DNA of 64,000 nt from JBAYNW01 sp041678605 (GCA_041678605.1 JBAYNW010000002.1:1-64000); one strand, 5' to 3'; positions 8,670-17,280 are shown, numbered from the stretch's first letter. The notes: a model not told the origin generated them from the sequence alone. Made by a program: numbers and translations.

Positions 8670-10866
8670 TTTTATTACTATTTGGCTGTTGTTGATCCAG
8701 CTGTTCCAATTTCTTAATCTTATCGTCTAACTCTTTGTCAATAACCTTTTTGGGGATATTAATTCTTGTCTTGTCAAGTTCGTGGACAATATCTTCATGG
8801 TAGCGAATTCTGTTGTGCTGCATGCCTCTCAAAATTCTGTTAAATGTTGCGGCTATTGTTTTTACATCCCTGAGGGTTAAAGGACTGTCTGAAAGCTGGC
8901 CGTCATTGAGTCTTTCTATGATAATTTTGTCTATAATAGCCTCAATCTCTTCATTTGTCGGTGTTTTTAGGGAGCGGACAGCGGATTCAACCGCATCTGC
9001 AATCATAAGAATTGCCGTTTCTTTCATGTTAGGTTTCGGGCCTGTGTACCTGAATTGCTCTTCTTTTACGTTTTCGGCACCTTCTTCGGCTACTGCCTGA
9101 GTGTAGAAATAGCTTGCCAGACTTTCCCCATGGTGTTGCAGTATAAAATTATACAAAATCGGCGGAAGCCCGTATTCCTTTGCCAGCTCAAAACCGTCTT
9201 TGGGGTGGGCTGTAATAACCATTTTGCTTAATCTCGGATTAAGTTTGGCATGGGGATTTTCTATGCCGAAGTAGGATTGGTTTTCCACGAAAAACAACGG
9301 CCGTTTCAGCTTCCCGATATCGTGGTAAAACGCCCCGACTCTTGCTAAAATCGGGTTCGCACCGACCGCTTCGGCTGCTGCTTCGCACAAATTTGAAACC
9401 ATCAAACTGTGATGGTAAGTTCCGGGGGCTTCAAACTGCAGCCGCTTCAATAGCGGCTGATTGTGGTCTGCCAACTCCGCAAGCCCGTAAGGAGTTATGA
9501 TTTTGAATATACTCTCCAATAATGGCAGCAATCCGAGTGCAATAACCCCGCTCAACATACCGTTTATAAGAATTAAAGCCGAATCGTTTACTATAAGCAC
9601 ATTGCTAACGTCTATCAGACATTTTTCCAGAGAATAAACGGTTACAACCAAAATGACTGACATTAGGGCAATTTCTATACCCGTTTTTATAAGGTCAAAT
9701 CTGCGGGAGAATTTCACCTTTGCAATCGCAACAGTTGACATCAGGTTAATTAAAATAAACACACTTACAAATTGAATGTTATATCCCAAAGCTATCGCCA
9801 AAATTGCCAAAAGCACCGAGGCTTCCATAAAGGCTATTCTCGGGTTTGTAAATATCGAAAGTATTATTATAAAAGCAGGGAAAGGCAGAATGTAAGGCGA
9901 AAATCCTGTTGGAATAAGTACGGCAACAAGTGCAAAAAATAGAGCCAAAATTGCCGTTATTGTTATATGATTTGCCTCAAGATAGTTTTTTTCAAAAGTT
10001 TTCATGTACTTTAAGAAAGCCAGCGTACCCAGAACCACAATGATAAATATACCGATAAATCCCTTGTAACCGAGTTCAAGAACGTTATATCCGGCCTTAA
10101 CCAGAGCATCTCGCTTTAATTGGGTAACGGGTTCACCTTCAAAAAGTATTTTGTCACCCTTTTGGAAGGTAACTTCGTAAGGTTTGACAGAATTTTGGGC
10201 ATTTCGCCTTGCTGTGTCTGTTGCATATTCGTCCACAACGAGGTTTGGCACAATAACCTGCTCCAAAAGTGCTGTTATGATTGTAATTTGGTTTCTTGTA
10301 ACGTTTGAAACCAGATTTCTGTAAATAATCCGGTCAATATTGTTTCGTTCATAATCTTTTTCAGAAATGCCCACGCCAAGCACATTTGTGAGGGTGAGGG
10401 TGGTTTTGTCAAAAACCTGCTGCAGGCTTTTGTCGTTTGTCCTTAGCAAGTAACTTATTACATAATCCTTTTTGTAACCTTCGGACATGTCAAAAAGCAG
10501 TGCCAGTTCGTCTTTTTTAACAGAAAGAGAAGCATCTTTTTTTCTTATCTGGACTATGGAATTCTGTATAGTCGCAAGGTTGTTTTTAATGAAATCATCT
10601 TCAGCAGGTGCTAAAATCGGGTCAATTCTTTGGGCTATTTCTTTTTTGTGAAGTTCGGTTTTTTGAACATCAACAACGGTAATCGTTTTCTGTGCAACGA
10701 TGTCTTTTTTGCTTATTCCGTTCTCAATTATACTTTTGAAAAAGAAGTTTTGAGAAGATACAATGGCACTCATCAGCAGTGTAAAGGCCAAGAACGCCAA
10801 AACTTTCACAACTTTTGAAGAAGAAAAAAATTCAGCTGCATTTTCTAAATATTTTAATTGTATCAT
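8647..10866 (-). CDS. 7TM-HD membrane phosphodiesterase (PgpH-like)
   Basis: A 739-residue membrane protein: one N-terminal membrane helix (VLAFLAFTLLMSAIV), an extracytoplasmic domain of about 250 residues, a seven-helix membrane block (about 270-470), then an HD domain. Catalytic residues are seen in YHHSLMV and YHDIGKLKRP. Characterised relatives (PgpH in Listeria) degrade cyclic di-AMP; that substrate is inferred here. A Lys/Asp/Gln-rich tail closes the protein. GAGG precedes the ATG, with a TATATAAT-like box further upstream on the minus strand. It leads the ybeY operon. Confidence 0.92.
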   Translation of the reverse strand: MIQLKYLENAAEFFSSSKVVKVLAFLAFTLLMSAIVSSQNFFFKSIIENGISKKDIVAQKTITVVDVQKTELHKKEIAQRIDPILAPAEDDFIKNNLATIQNSIVQIRKKDASLSVKKDELALLFDMSEGYKKDYVISYLLRTNDKSLQQVFDKTTLTLTNVLGVGISEKDYERNNIDRIIYRNLVSNVTRNQITIITALLEQVIVPNLVVDEYATDTARRNAQNSVKPYEVTFQKGDKILFEGEPVTQLKRDALVKAGYNVLELGYKGFIGIFIIVVLGTLAFLKYMKTFEKNYLEANHITITAILALFFALVAVLIPTGFSPYILPFPAFIIILSIFTNPRIAFMEASVLLAILAIALGYNIQFVSVFILINLMSTVAIAKVKFSRRFDLIKTGIEIALMSVILVVTVYSLEKCLIDVSNVLIVNDSALILINGMLSGVIALGLLPLLESIFKIITPYGLAELADHNQPLLKRLQFEAPGTYHHSLMVSNLCEAAAEAVGANPILARVGAFYHDIGKLKRPLFFVENQSYFGIENPHAKLNPRLSKMVITAHPKDGFELAKEYGLPPILYNFILQHHGESLASYFYTQAVAEEGAENVKEEQFRYTGPKPNMKETAILMIADAVESAVRSLKTPTNEEIEAIIDKIIIERLNDGQLSDSPLTLRDVKTIAATFNRILRGMQHNRIRYHEDIVHELDKTRINIPKKVIDKELDDKIKKLEQLDQQQPNSNKNDKKDKN

Positions 10867-10958
10867 AGGGGAATTCCTCTTGTAATAATTGCTATTATAT
10901 AACGATTATTATTAAAATCAATACGTTGAAAGGTGGAAAGGGGCTTTTTAGACAGTTA

Positions 10959-12518
10959 CTATAAAAATCTCTTAAAAATATTTCCCCTGTGACTGTCGGC
11001 ACTTCCGGTTCTGAAAAGGTTCAACTCTTTGCTGAGCAGGTTTAAAAGTTTTTGGGTTTCAAAATTTTCTTTAAGTGCTTTTAATTTATCAGGATAACTT
11101 TGATAATAAACCTCTGAAAATACGGCTTTTTCCTTGCAAGAGTCTTTGAATTGCATATATAAATCGATTAAAAATTTGTATTTTTCTAAACGTTCTGCTT
11201 CCTTGAGCGTTTTGGTAAATTCCAGAGGATGTGCAATTCCCATAATTGTGCTGTCCTGACCTTTTACCGCATTAAAAACATCCTCCATGGTTGGCATATA
11301 ATTATATTTTGGAGTAAATGTTCTCTTGTATTGTTCCAAGTCATTTTTTATATTACTTTTAAAAGCCTTAAATTGGTCAGATTTTGGCGTGGTTTTAATA
11401 ATTTTTTCAATTTCTGCAGTTTCAATCCCGAGTTTGGGCGACAAATACTCACAGATAGTTTCAATTGGCTTGTGAATTTTATTGTTGTGGTCAATTTGAT
11501 AATAAAACTCCCTTATCCTGTCAATTAGCTCATCGGTCTGCAGCGGTAAATTATTTTGCTCCATTTTTTCAAGCAAAGTTGGATTTTTTAAAACTATTTC
11601 ATTTAAAACAGTCTTTATCTTTATGTAATTTTCAACCCCCACGTAAATTCCCAAAATACCCTTTTTAATCGGGTTATAAAAATTATCGGCTTCTTCTTTT
11701 GAAAATAAATCAATTTCTCTATTGAAAGATTTTTTGTAAGTATCGTTGGCCTCTTCTATCATTTTTGAAGCAATCAGACGCTTTTTTTGTTTAGTATTAT
11801 TGATAAATCCATCAAAGCTTTTTTCATTCGGGTCTATGCCGTAAACAAGTACATGAGTGCAGGCAGGGACTTGAAGAATATCCTCTGCAACATTGTCAAA
11901 CGTTGTAATTTCACTGCCCAAAGCCAATCTTAGGTTCTTATATTCAAGAGGGTTATCAAAAATTATTTTAATCGCTTCTTTGGTGCTTTCTGTCGTGTCA
12001 TGGTCAGTTATTGCAAGGAAAAAAGGTTCTTTCTTAAAATTAGAATTTTGTGCTGCTTTATCAGCATAATCTGCGGCCTTGTCCAATATTTCCTGAACGG
12101 ACGAAAAACCATCCGAAGCAATGGTGTGGATGTGAGGGTTTGCCCGAATTGTTCTGTTTTTGATGTTTTCGTCATTTATCCCTGCGGAATAAAATTCCTC
12201 ATGCCCGTCAAACTCTCTCATTATGCTTTTCATTTCGCCCGCTCCGATAATTGAGCGAAGTTTGTAATACTCATTAGGATTTTTGCCGGCGTTTATCAGA
12301 AGCTGTTTTCTATATTCAATATCCTGCGGAAAATTTTCTGTTTCACGTTTTAGGGCCTTGATGGATTGAACTTGACTGAAATAAAGTTGACCCAGAAACG
12401 ATGGAGAGAAATCCGTTTTAGGCTGCAAAAAAGGGCATCCCGCTTCTTTTTTGCACGGAGCAATAATAGGTGACTTAAAATTTAATTTGTTTATTGGTGT
12501 TACTAACAACTTTTTCAT
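10959..12518 (-). CDS. PHP-domain metal-dependent phosphoesterase-like protein
   Basis: A 519-residue protein with scattered PHP metal ligands: NPHIHTIASDG near residue 132, AITDHDT near 168, LGSEI near 200, GIAHPLEF near 430 and SADSHRG near the end. PHP enzymes hydrolyse phosphoesters, but the long insertions here match no characterised member that I know. The N-terminus carries KLNFKSP, similar to the N-[VI]-[NS]-F motif shared by other proteins in this window. AAGGAAGG lies before the ATG and an extended TTATAAA box upstream. Confidence 0.72.
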   Translation of the reverse strand: MKKLLVTPINKLNFKSPIIAPCKKEAGCPFLQPKTDFSPSFLGQLYFSQVQSIKALKRETENFPQDIEYRKQLLINAGKNPNEYYKLRSIIGAGEMKSIMREFDGHEEFYSAGINDENIKNRTIRANPHIHTIASDGFSSVQEILDKAADYADKAAQNSNFKKEPFFLAITDHDTTESTKEAIKIIFDNPLEYKNLRLALGSEITTFDNVAEDILQVPACTHVLVYGIDPNEKSFDGFINNTKQKKRLIASKMIEEANDTYKKSFNREIDLFSKEEADNFYNPIKKGILGIYVGVENYIKIKTVLNEIVLKNPTLLEKMEQNNLPLQTDELIDRIREFYYQIDHNNKIHKPIETICEYLSPKLGIETAEIEKIIKTTPKSDQFKAFKSNIKNDLEQYKRTFTPKYNYMPTMEDVFNAVKGQDSTIMGIAHPLEFTKTLKEAERLEKYKFLIDLYMQFKDSCKEKAVFSEVYYQSYPDKLKALKENFETQKLLNLLSKELNLFRTGSADSHRGNIFKRFL

Positions 12519-12604
12519 GCCTTCCTTACTTATTTATAACACAAAAGATTACCGATATGTAAGGGGTTTTGAAGGTAAAAAACAAAACGAAAAAATTGTA
12601 TATT

Positions 12605-12764
12605 TTGGAATTATTCCGTAGCCTCTTTTGCGATTAAATCATAAAAATGTATGATTTTATTTTTAAACTGTGTTGCTAATATTGCAATATACTCCTTAGA
12701 GACGACGATACACATATCCCTAATCAACAGCTATGCACCCCTTTAAAGTACATAGCTTTTTTTT
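12605..12764 (+). ncRNA. Possible small RNA in the 12.5-12.8 kb spacer
   Basis: The 335-bp gap holds no ORF of note. On the plus strand several local hairpins occur (AATCATA/TATGATT; TTGC/GCAA), and the run ends with AGCTATG...CATAGCT followed by eight T, a good intrinsic terminator with no gene upstream. The putative promoter (TATATT near 12599) lacks a well-placed -35. A weak proposal. Confidence 0.2.
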
Positions 12765-12801
12765 ACGCCAAATCACAAAGTGATTTGGCGTAAAAAAAAG
12801 C
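12755..12801. terminator. Bidirectional terminator, perfect 22-bp stem
   Basis: GCTTTTTTTTACGCCAAATC continues into a perfect inverted complement across a 3-nt loop (AAA), with eight T at the outer end on both strands. On the minus strand it ends the 12854-14053 gene. Confidence 0.85.
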
Positions 12802-12853
12802 GAGATATGGATGAATAGAGGCATGGAAGTATGGTAAAAATAAAGCTATACCT

Positions 12854-14053
12854 CTAGCCTTCCAATCTTCCGGCCTTCTCCTTATTGTATCTGTATTGCG
12901 TGAAATACCTTGAAACTCCCGCTACAAAAAGTCCCATAAAACCTATGCTGAACAAAAAAGGTGCAAGCACAATGGTTGATTTTTGCTTGAACAGTCTTTT
13001 AAATTCGCTTTCAACGGTTGTCCCTTTTTGGGCCGCAAGTTTTTCTGCCAAATCGCTAAGCTGTGAAAGTTTCGGCACTTCAAGATTTTTGCCGATGATA
13101 TTTTTGTAAGAACTCTTTCTTTTCAGGATTGATTTGAACCCTTTCTCAAACATTTCGCTGCCTGTAATCACGTAAAACCCGACCAGAGGATATCTGAAAA
13201 GAACTTCAAGCATGTTCTGCTTGCCTCTGTCTTTTGCCGCTCCCGTGTAACCGAAAAATCCTGCAACAACGCATGCCGTTAATTGTCCTCTGGAAAGACC
13301 CAACTTACCATTGTTATTGGCAAAATCAAGGCTGAAATATTTGTTAAACGATGTGGCTCTTTTTATATTTTTTCTAAATATTTTATTGCCGGGAGCTAAA
13401 AGTGCTTCGCTTATTGTGTTAAGAAATTTTGAATTTTTCCCTCTTGTTGCAAGCAAAGCGGAAAGTGCCAGACATCCTGCAAAAAGCCCTCCCGCAAGTT
13501 TAATGTGTTTTTTGGCACTGTCTTTTACTCTTTTTTGTTGTTCGGGAGTTTCTTTTTTTACCTTATTTTTTTTATCTAAATTAGCAATATTATTAAAATC
13601 AGACTGTTTAAAAACTTTAAGTGTAAAAATATTCTTAGCAAAACTGAGTGCATATTCACCCAGAGGAATCGCAAGAGCCGAAATCGCAATCGCTGCTTTT
13701 ATCGGCATAAGCGTTCTTGCGTGTTCGTTTTTCTCATTCAAAAGCTGCTCGGCAGTGGTTGAAACCATTTTTTGAAGGGTTTTGTCAAGCTTTTTTGAAT
13801 AAAGTTTTCTGAAAAGTTTTTCCCCAATCAGTTTTGGTCCAAAATAAACCCAAATATTTTCAGAAAATTCCATTGTGGTCACATCTGCAGCATCTGCAAA
13901 AGTTCTTGCAAAAGGCATTTTAGGAACCCAATTTGTTGCAATGTCCTGCCCTAATCTGGTCATAGCAAGTTCCTTGTCGGATTCCTGCATAGCAATAAAT
14001 TTGGCAATAGGCTTAAGTCTTTTGGGAAGAGTTTCTATTAAATTAATTTTCAT
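12854..14053 (-). CDS. Lineage-specific membrane protein of unknown function
   Basis: A 399-residue protein with about four hydrophobic segments (IKAAIAISALAIPLGEYAL, LAGGLFAGCLALSALLA, ACVVAGFFGYTGAA, VLAPFLFSIGFMGLFVAGV) separated by lysine-rich stretches. An N-terminal DIATNWVPKMPFAR resembles DVIGMWVPRIKAG in the 56598-57641 product, and both carry a short N-terminal helix plus scattered membrane spans, so I place them in one family. No catalytic motif seen. AAGGA precedes the ATG. Upstream lie a terminator-like hairpin and a 26-codon ORF. Confidence 0.7.
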   Translation of the reverse strand: MKINLIETLPKRLKPIAKFIAMQESDKELAMTRLGQDIATNWVPKMPFARTFADAADVTTMEFSENIWVYFGPKLIGEKLFRKLYSKKLDKTLQKMVSTTAEQLLNEKNEHARTLMPIKAAIAISALAIPLGEYALSFAKNIFTLKVFKQSDFNNIANLDKKNKVKKETPEQQKRVKDSAKKHIKLAGGLFAGCLALSALLATRGKNSKFLNTISEALLAPGNKIFRKNIKRATSFNKYFSLDFANNNGKLGLSRGQLTACVVAGFFGYTGAAKDRGKQNMLEVLFRYPLVGFYVITGSEMFEKGFKSILKRKSSYKNIIGKNLEVPKLSQLSDLAEKLAAQKGTTVESEFKRLFKQKSTIVLAPFLFSIGFMGLFVAGVSRYFTQYRYNKEKAGRLEG

Positions 14054-14094
14054 TATTAAAAATCCTTTTTTACGTTAAAATCTAAATTTTCTAT

Positions 14095-14118
14095 GTAGGT
14101 TGGGCTTGCAGGCCCAAC
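14095..14118. repeat. REP-like palindrome
   Basis: GTAGGTTGGGC / GCAGGCCCAAC, a variant of the GTAGGTTGGGG family with changes in both arms that preserve pairing. Confidence 0.75.
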
Positions 14119-14126
14119 AATAGGCA

Positions 14127-14162
14127 AAAAAATAGCCTGTAACAGAGTACAGACTATTTTTT
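14127..14162. terminator. Hairpin with A/T tails, bidirectional terminator-like
   Basis: AAAAAATAGCCTGTA pairs with TACAGACTATTTTTT (one mismatch) round ACAGAG. It lies between a 26-codon ORF and the membrane-protein gene on the minus strand. Confidence 0.7.
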
Positions 14163-14188
14163 AAATCGGTTAAAAATTTTACAAAAAA

Positions 14189-14269
14189 TTAAATTTTACG
14201 CCAACAAAATACGCCTGCACTTAACTGCAAGCTCCACCAATTATTCATATTTTGCTGTTGGATTTTCAT
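14189..14269 (-). CDS. Possible 26-residue peptide with tandem tryptophans
   Basis: ATG preceded by AAGGAAATT on the minus strand opens a 26-codon ORF: MKIQQQNMNNWWSLQL, then SAGVFCWRKI. A stop and, 27 nt later, a terminator-like hairpin follow, with the membrane-protein gene 109 nt further on. This could be a leader peptide of an attenuator, a small membrane-associated peptide, or chance. No homologue known to me. Confidence 0.3.
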   Translation of the reverse strand: MKIQQQNMNNWWSLQLSAGVFCWRKI

Positions 14270-14321
14270 AATTTCCTTATTTTATCTTTTCTACGTACGT
14301 AGCAGTATAACTTGGGTAAAC

Positions 14322-14693
14322 TTATTTGTCAAGTAGTTTTGCGGGCAATTCCCATTCTGTTTCGTTTATATAATTTCTCGCGGTAGCCTTTGCCGGAAAA
14401 GTACTATCGGTAATTTGTTGTATCTTTCTTACCAGCGAATTTAAGGAAGAATTTTTTTTCCTGATTTTTATATTCATCTTTCCTAAAAACTTTTCCACCA
14501 GATAATCATATTTGTCAAAAAATGAATTAACCTGATTTATCCCTTCTTCGGGAAACCTATATACCTGAAAAGGTGATTTTGGATTTTCCATGTGGAAATG
14601 CTCCACCAGTTTATTCCCCTCTTCCTCGGATAATTTTCTTGCCAAAATAAAGTTTGACCCGAAATTTACATTATTTGTACCATCTACTTTCAT
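14322..14693 (-). CDS. Small NVNF-motif protein, tandem paralogue A
   Basis: A 123-residue protein, about half identical to the next gene upstream over its whole length: both open MKV..T N.VNFGS.F.LARKLSEEEG and close W.LPA.L.DK. No membrane segment, signal peptide or catalytic motif. AAAGGAGT precedes the ATG. The two are a recent tandem duplication with a 42-bp spacer. Unknown function; the N-terminal NNVNFGSNF resembles the openings of several unrelated proteins here. Confidence 0.7.
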   Translation of the reverse strand: MKVDGTNNVNFGSNFILARKLSEEEGNKLVEHFHMENPKSPFQVYRFPEEGINQVNSFFDKYDYLVEKFLGKMNIKIRKKNSSLNSLVRKIQQITDSTFPAKATARNYINETEWELPAKLLDK

Positions 14694-14735
14694 TCTAATA
14701 CTCCTTTCATAATTAGCATTCTAAACAAGATAAAT

Positions 14736-15107
14736 CTATTTGTCAGGTAATTCTGCAGGCAATTTCCAATTTGTTGTGTCAATGTACCTCTTTGCTGCAG
14801 TTTCAGATTGAAAAACATCACCGGCAAGCTGACGTATTCTTTCGGTCACTGCATCTAAAGAAGATGATTCCTTTTCGATTCCCACGCCAATTTTTGCCAG
14901 ATAATTTTTTACCAGATGATCATACTTATCAAAGACCGAAATGACTTGATTTATACCATTTTCAGGCACATCGTACACCAAAAACGGCGAGCTGGATTTA
15001 TCCATACGGAAATGCTCCATCAATTTACTCCCCTCTTCTTCAGATAATTTTCTTGCCAAAACAAAACTTGACCCGAAATTTACGCTGTTTGTGCTGTTTA
15101 CCTTCAT
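14736..15107 (-). CDS. Small NVNF-motif protein, tandem paralogue B
   Basis: A 123-residue paralogue of the downstream neighbour, same length and same start and end motifs (NSVNFGSSF near the N-terminus; LPAELPDK at the end). A charged helical body (EEEGSKLMEHFRMDK; GINQVISVFDKYDHLVKNYL) suggests a soluble helical protein. AAAGGGG lies upstream. Function unknown. The pair is probably one transcription unit. Confidence 0.7.
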   Translation of the reverse strand: MKVNSTNSVNFGSSFVLARKLSEEEGSKLMEHFRMDKSSSPFLVYDVPENGINQVISVFDKYDHLVKNYLAKIGVGIEKESSSLDAVTERIRQLAGDVFQSETAAKRYIDTTNWKLPAELPDK

Positions 15108-15215
15108 TTATAATACCCCTTTATAACTATTTACTATTACTTAAAAACCCCTAAAAATAAAACTTGCTACCGGAGAATTAAAACGTAAACAAATTGTTAC
15201 AAAAAGCACAAAAAA

Positions 15216-15662
15216 TCATTTCTTTCCTGTTGAACCGAAGCCGCCGGCCGCACGGGCAGTTTCAGAAAGGCTTGCAACCACTTCGATTTTTGCTTTTTCC
15301 ACTTTCGCGATTATCATTTGGGCAATCCGCTCATTTGGTTGAATGGAATATTCTTCGGTTGATAAATTAATCACCGGCACGCAAACCTCGCCCCTGTAAT
15401 CCTCGTCGATTGTGCCGACACAGTTTACAAGCGAAATTCCGTGCTTGATGGAAATCCCTGACCGCGGCCTTATTTGTGCCTCAAATCCATGCTCAAGCTC
15501 GATTTTTATCCCTGTCGGAATGAGCCTGCGTTCAAGCGGATTCAACAAAATCGGCTCTTCAATCGCAGCACACAAATCCATGCCCGCCGCACCCTCGGTC
15601 TGATACTCAGGCAAAAATTTGTTATGTGCCAATTTTTCTATTTTTAATGTTGTTGTATGCAT
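15216..15662 (-). CDS. dut: dUTP diphosphatase
   Basis: A 148-residue trimeric dUTPase that hydrolyses dUTP to dUMP, keeping uracil out of DNA and feeding dTMP synthesis. All five motifs are present: EGAAGMDLCA, RPRSGISIKHGI, GTIDEDYRGEV, ERIAQMII and RAAGGFGSTGKK. Start at ATG 15662; no Shine-Dalgarno, but TAAGAT lies exactly 6 nt upstream, the leaderless pattern seen elsewhere here. It sits 24 nt after the RAYT gene on the same strand. Confidence 0.97.
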   Translation of the reverse strand: MHTTTLKIEKLAHNKFLPEYQTEGAAGMDLCAAIEEPILLNPLERRLIPTGIKIELEHGFEAQIRPRSGISIKHGISLVNCVGTIDEDYRGEVCVPVINLSTEEYSIQPNERIAQMIIAKVEKAKIEVVASLSETARAAGGFGSTGKK

Positions 15663-15686
15663 AATTAAATCTTATCAAAAAAATAC

Positions 15687-16220
15687 TTAATCATAATCCA
15701 ATGTTGCAATATGTTTAACATCTTCTGCACTGCCCCAATTAATCTCATAATTCCCGCATTTTACAAATTTGTCGAATGATGAGTATTCCCAATCTTTAAC
15801 ATTTTTTGCAATGCCATGTTTTACCGGATTGTAATGAATGTAATCCAGATGATTATACAAATCTTTTTCATCACGGATTGTATGTTCCCAATAACGCCTC
15901 TGCCAAGCACCGATTTCGCCTTTATTTCTGTATCCGTAGGTTGGGGTTTCTACCCCAACATCATCAAAATTATGCGAAAAATAATATTTTATTGCAGTAA
16001 TTATTTTTGGATATTCTTCAATGTTTTCAGGTTTTAAAATCAAATGAAGATGGTCGGGTAAAATGCAAATAGCAAAGACATCAAAGACAAAATATTGCTT
16101 TGCATTTTTAAATGACTCTCGTAATAAATCAATATTTTTAATTAATATTGGTCGGCGTTTGTATGAAACTAAAACCAAGTGTACATAAGTATTAGGAATA
16201 AACAATCTTTTGTATTTCAT
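15687..16220 (-). CDS. REP-associated tyrosine transposase (RAYT, Y1/HUH)
   Basis: A 177-residue IS200-like single-strand transposase of the domesticated RAYT type. It has the HUH metal motif HLHLI, the WQRRYWEHTIRDEKDL segment and the tyrosine-bearing YNHLDYIHYNPVKHG. Such proteins bind and mobilise REP palindromes. A GTAGGTTGGGG palindrome lies in inverted orientation 30 bp upstream of the start and another lies inside the gene, encoding VGVETPTYG. No Shine-Dalgarno; TATAAT lies 6 nt before the ATG. Likely the enzyme behind the palindromes of this window. Confidence 0.93.
   Translation of the reverse strand: MKYKRLFIPNTYVHLVLVSYKRRPILIKNIDLLRESFKNAKQYFVFDVFAICILPDHLHLILKPENIEEYPKIITAIKYYFSHNFDDVGVETPTYGYRNKGEIGAWQRRYWEHTIRDEKDLYNHLDYIHYNPVKHGIAKNVKDWEYSSFDKFVKCGNYEINWGSAEDVKHIATLDYD
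15936..15959. repeat. REP palindrome inside the RAYT gene
   Basis: GTAGGTTGGGG-TTT-CTACCCCAAC, identical to the copies at 16250 (inverted) and 48427. It is read in frame as part of the transposase. Confidence 0.85.
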
Positions 16221-16249
16221 GATTTAATTATAAAACAAAAATTTATGGT

Positions 16250-16273
16250 GTTGGGGTAGAAACCCCAACCTAC
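16250..16273. repeat. REP palindrome upstream of the RAYT gene
   Basis: Inverted copy of the 15936 palindrome, 24 bp, 30 bp before the RAYT start codon. The two copies thus face each other round the gene's N-terminal half. Confidence 0.85.
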
Positions 16274-16313
16274 GGGGCTACGCAACTCCTTTACTTTTCA
16301 ACCTTTTCTATAA

Positions 16314-16442
16314 TTATTTTTTTCCATCCAAAGAGATTGAAATTTCGTCCTTTTGAGGATTTATTCCGGTTAATTGTAATATTATTGAAGGAATTAGAGC
16401 ATAATAACTTCTGCTGACTTTTACTAATTTTTTTATGTACAT
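16314..16442 (-). CDS. AbrB/MazE-like small DNA-binding protein, C-terminus clipped by an A7 tract
   Basis: A 42-residue ORF: MYIKKLVKVSRSYYALIPSI, then ILQLTGINPQKDE and ISISLDGKK. The pattern V-KVx-SYxxxIPxxILxLxGINPxKDE matches the swapped-hairpin AbrB/MazE fold. The frame stops right after GKK at a seven-A run; one more A would extend it with IIIEKVEK, the normal family ending. So it is a frameshifted gene, a slippage site or a sequence error. TATAAT lies 6 nt before the ATG and no Shine-Dalgarno is present. It is divergent to pilin 1. Confidence 0.55.
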   Translation of the reverse strand: MYIKKLVKVSRSYYALIPSIILQLTGINPQKDEISISLDGKK

Positions 16443-16469
16443 GTAAAAATTATAAACTTATTTTTTAAA

Positions 16470-16498
16470 TTGACATAATTGTTTGCATAGTTTATAAT
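16470..16498 (+). promoter_or_regulatory. Consensus promoter of pilin 1
   Basis: TTGACA (16470-16475), 17-bp spacer, TATAAT (16493-16498): a perfect match to the housekeeping sigma consensus. Confidence 0.9.
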
Positions 16499-16521
16499 TG
16501 GTTTAGCTTTGTGCTAAACCA
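16499..16521 (+). promoter_or_regulatory. 5' hairpin in the pilin 1 leader
   Basis: TGGTTTAG / CTAAACCA, 8-bp stem round a 7-nt loop, at the expected transcript start and just before the AAGGGA ribosome site. Similar leader hairpins precede pilins 2 and 3, so they may stabilise the mRNA. Confidence 0.65.
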
Positions 16522-16537
16522 AAAAGGGAAATCGATA

Positions 16538-17266
16538 ATGAATGAAAAAGATAGACAATTGGAATGGGCTTCAGTCAAAAGGGGATTTTCTCTCGCAGAA
16601 GTGCTGGTTGCACTGGTCGTTATCGGAGTTCTCGCGGCGTTGACAATACCGACATTGATTGCCGCTTCCCAAAAAGCAGGATACGTTGCAGGTGCAAGAA
16701 AAGCTTATTCTGACTGGAATAGGGCCTTAATCCAGATGGCTGCCGATGGCGGCTGCATAGGAGATTTAAGCTGTTTCTTTGATTCGGCTGATTTAAAAAC
16801 CATGGGCGATAAAATAGCTGCTTATTTTAATGTTGCAAAAAACTGCGACATGACAACTTCTGGCTGTTTCCCAAATACAATAGCAAGAAGTTTTGACGGC
16901 ACTAACACTGTTAGTGGGCAGGATAGTACTTTATATTACAGGTTTATAACAGCAGACGGTATGTCTATTTTTCTTGCTACCCCTTATTCTGGCTGCAGTG
17001 GGTCAGCCGCCTCTTTGACAAAGGTGTGCATGGCCACTTTTCGCATTGATGTTAACGGCCTCAAAAAGCCCAATGCTTGGGGACGGGATATATATTTATT
17101 TAGTATTGACAATACGAATGGACCCATTTTGTATCCTATTGGTGGGACTAAATATTGGCCTTGGAAAAACAGTGGCTGTACTTATGGGTATAATGGCGGA
17201 ACGGATAAAAATGGTCTGTATTGCACTGGCCGGATCATCGACGAAGGCTGGCAGATGAATTATTAG
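16538..17266 (+). CDS. Type IV pilin-like / pseudopilin protein, paralogue 1
   Basis: A 242-residue protein with a class III leader: KRG, then FSLAEVLVALVVIGVLAALT, Glu at mature position 5. Prepilin peptidase would cut after the Gly. The C-terminal domain has many cysteines (GGCIGDLSCFF, KNCD, SGCF, SGCSG, SGCTYGYNGG, YCTGR) and ends GWQMNY. It is about 70-75 % identical to the products at 40202 and 58197. The start is the ATG at 16538 with AAGGGA upstream, not the GTG at 16511. It would be a minor pilin or T2SS pseudopilin; no assembly genes are nearby. Confidence 0.9.
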   Translation: MNEKDRQLEWASVKRGFSLAEVLVALVVIGVLAALTIPTLIAASQKAGYVAGARKAYSDWNRALIQMAADGGCIGDLSCFFDSADLKTMGDKIAAYFNVAKNCDMTTSGCFPNTIARSFDGTNTVSGQDSTLYYRFITADGMSIFLATPYSGCSGSAASLTKVCMATFRIDVNGLKKPNAWGRDIYLFSIDNTNGPILYPIGGTKYWPWKNSGCTYGYNGGTDKNGLYCTGRIIDEGWQMNY

Positions 17267-17280
17267 GAACGAAGTAACGA

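Noticed and set aside
10936..10953. Sequence CTTTTTAGACAG near the PHP gene end, like the MITE terminus
   Set aside because: Only about 12 bp match and no second end is visible within a suitable distance.
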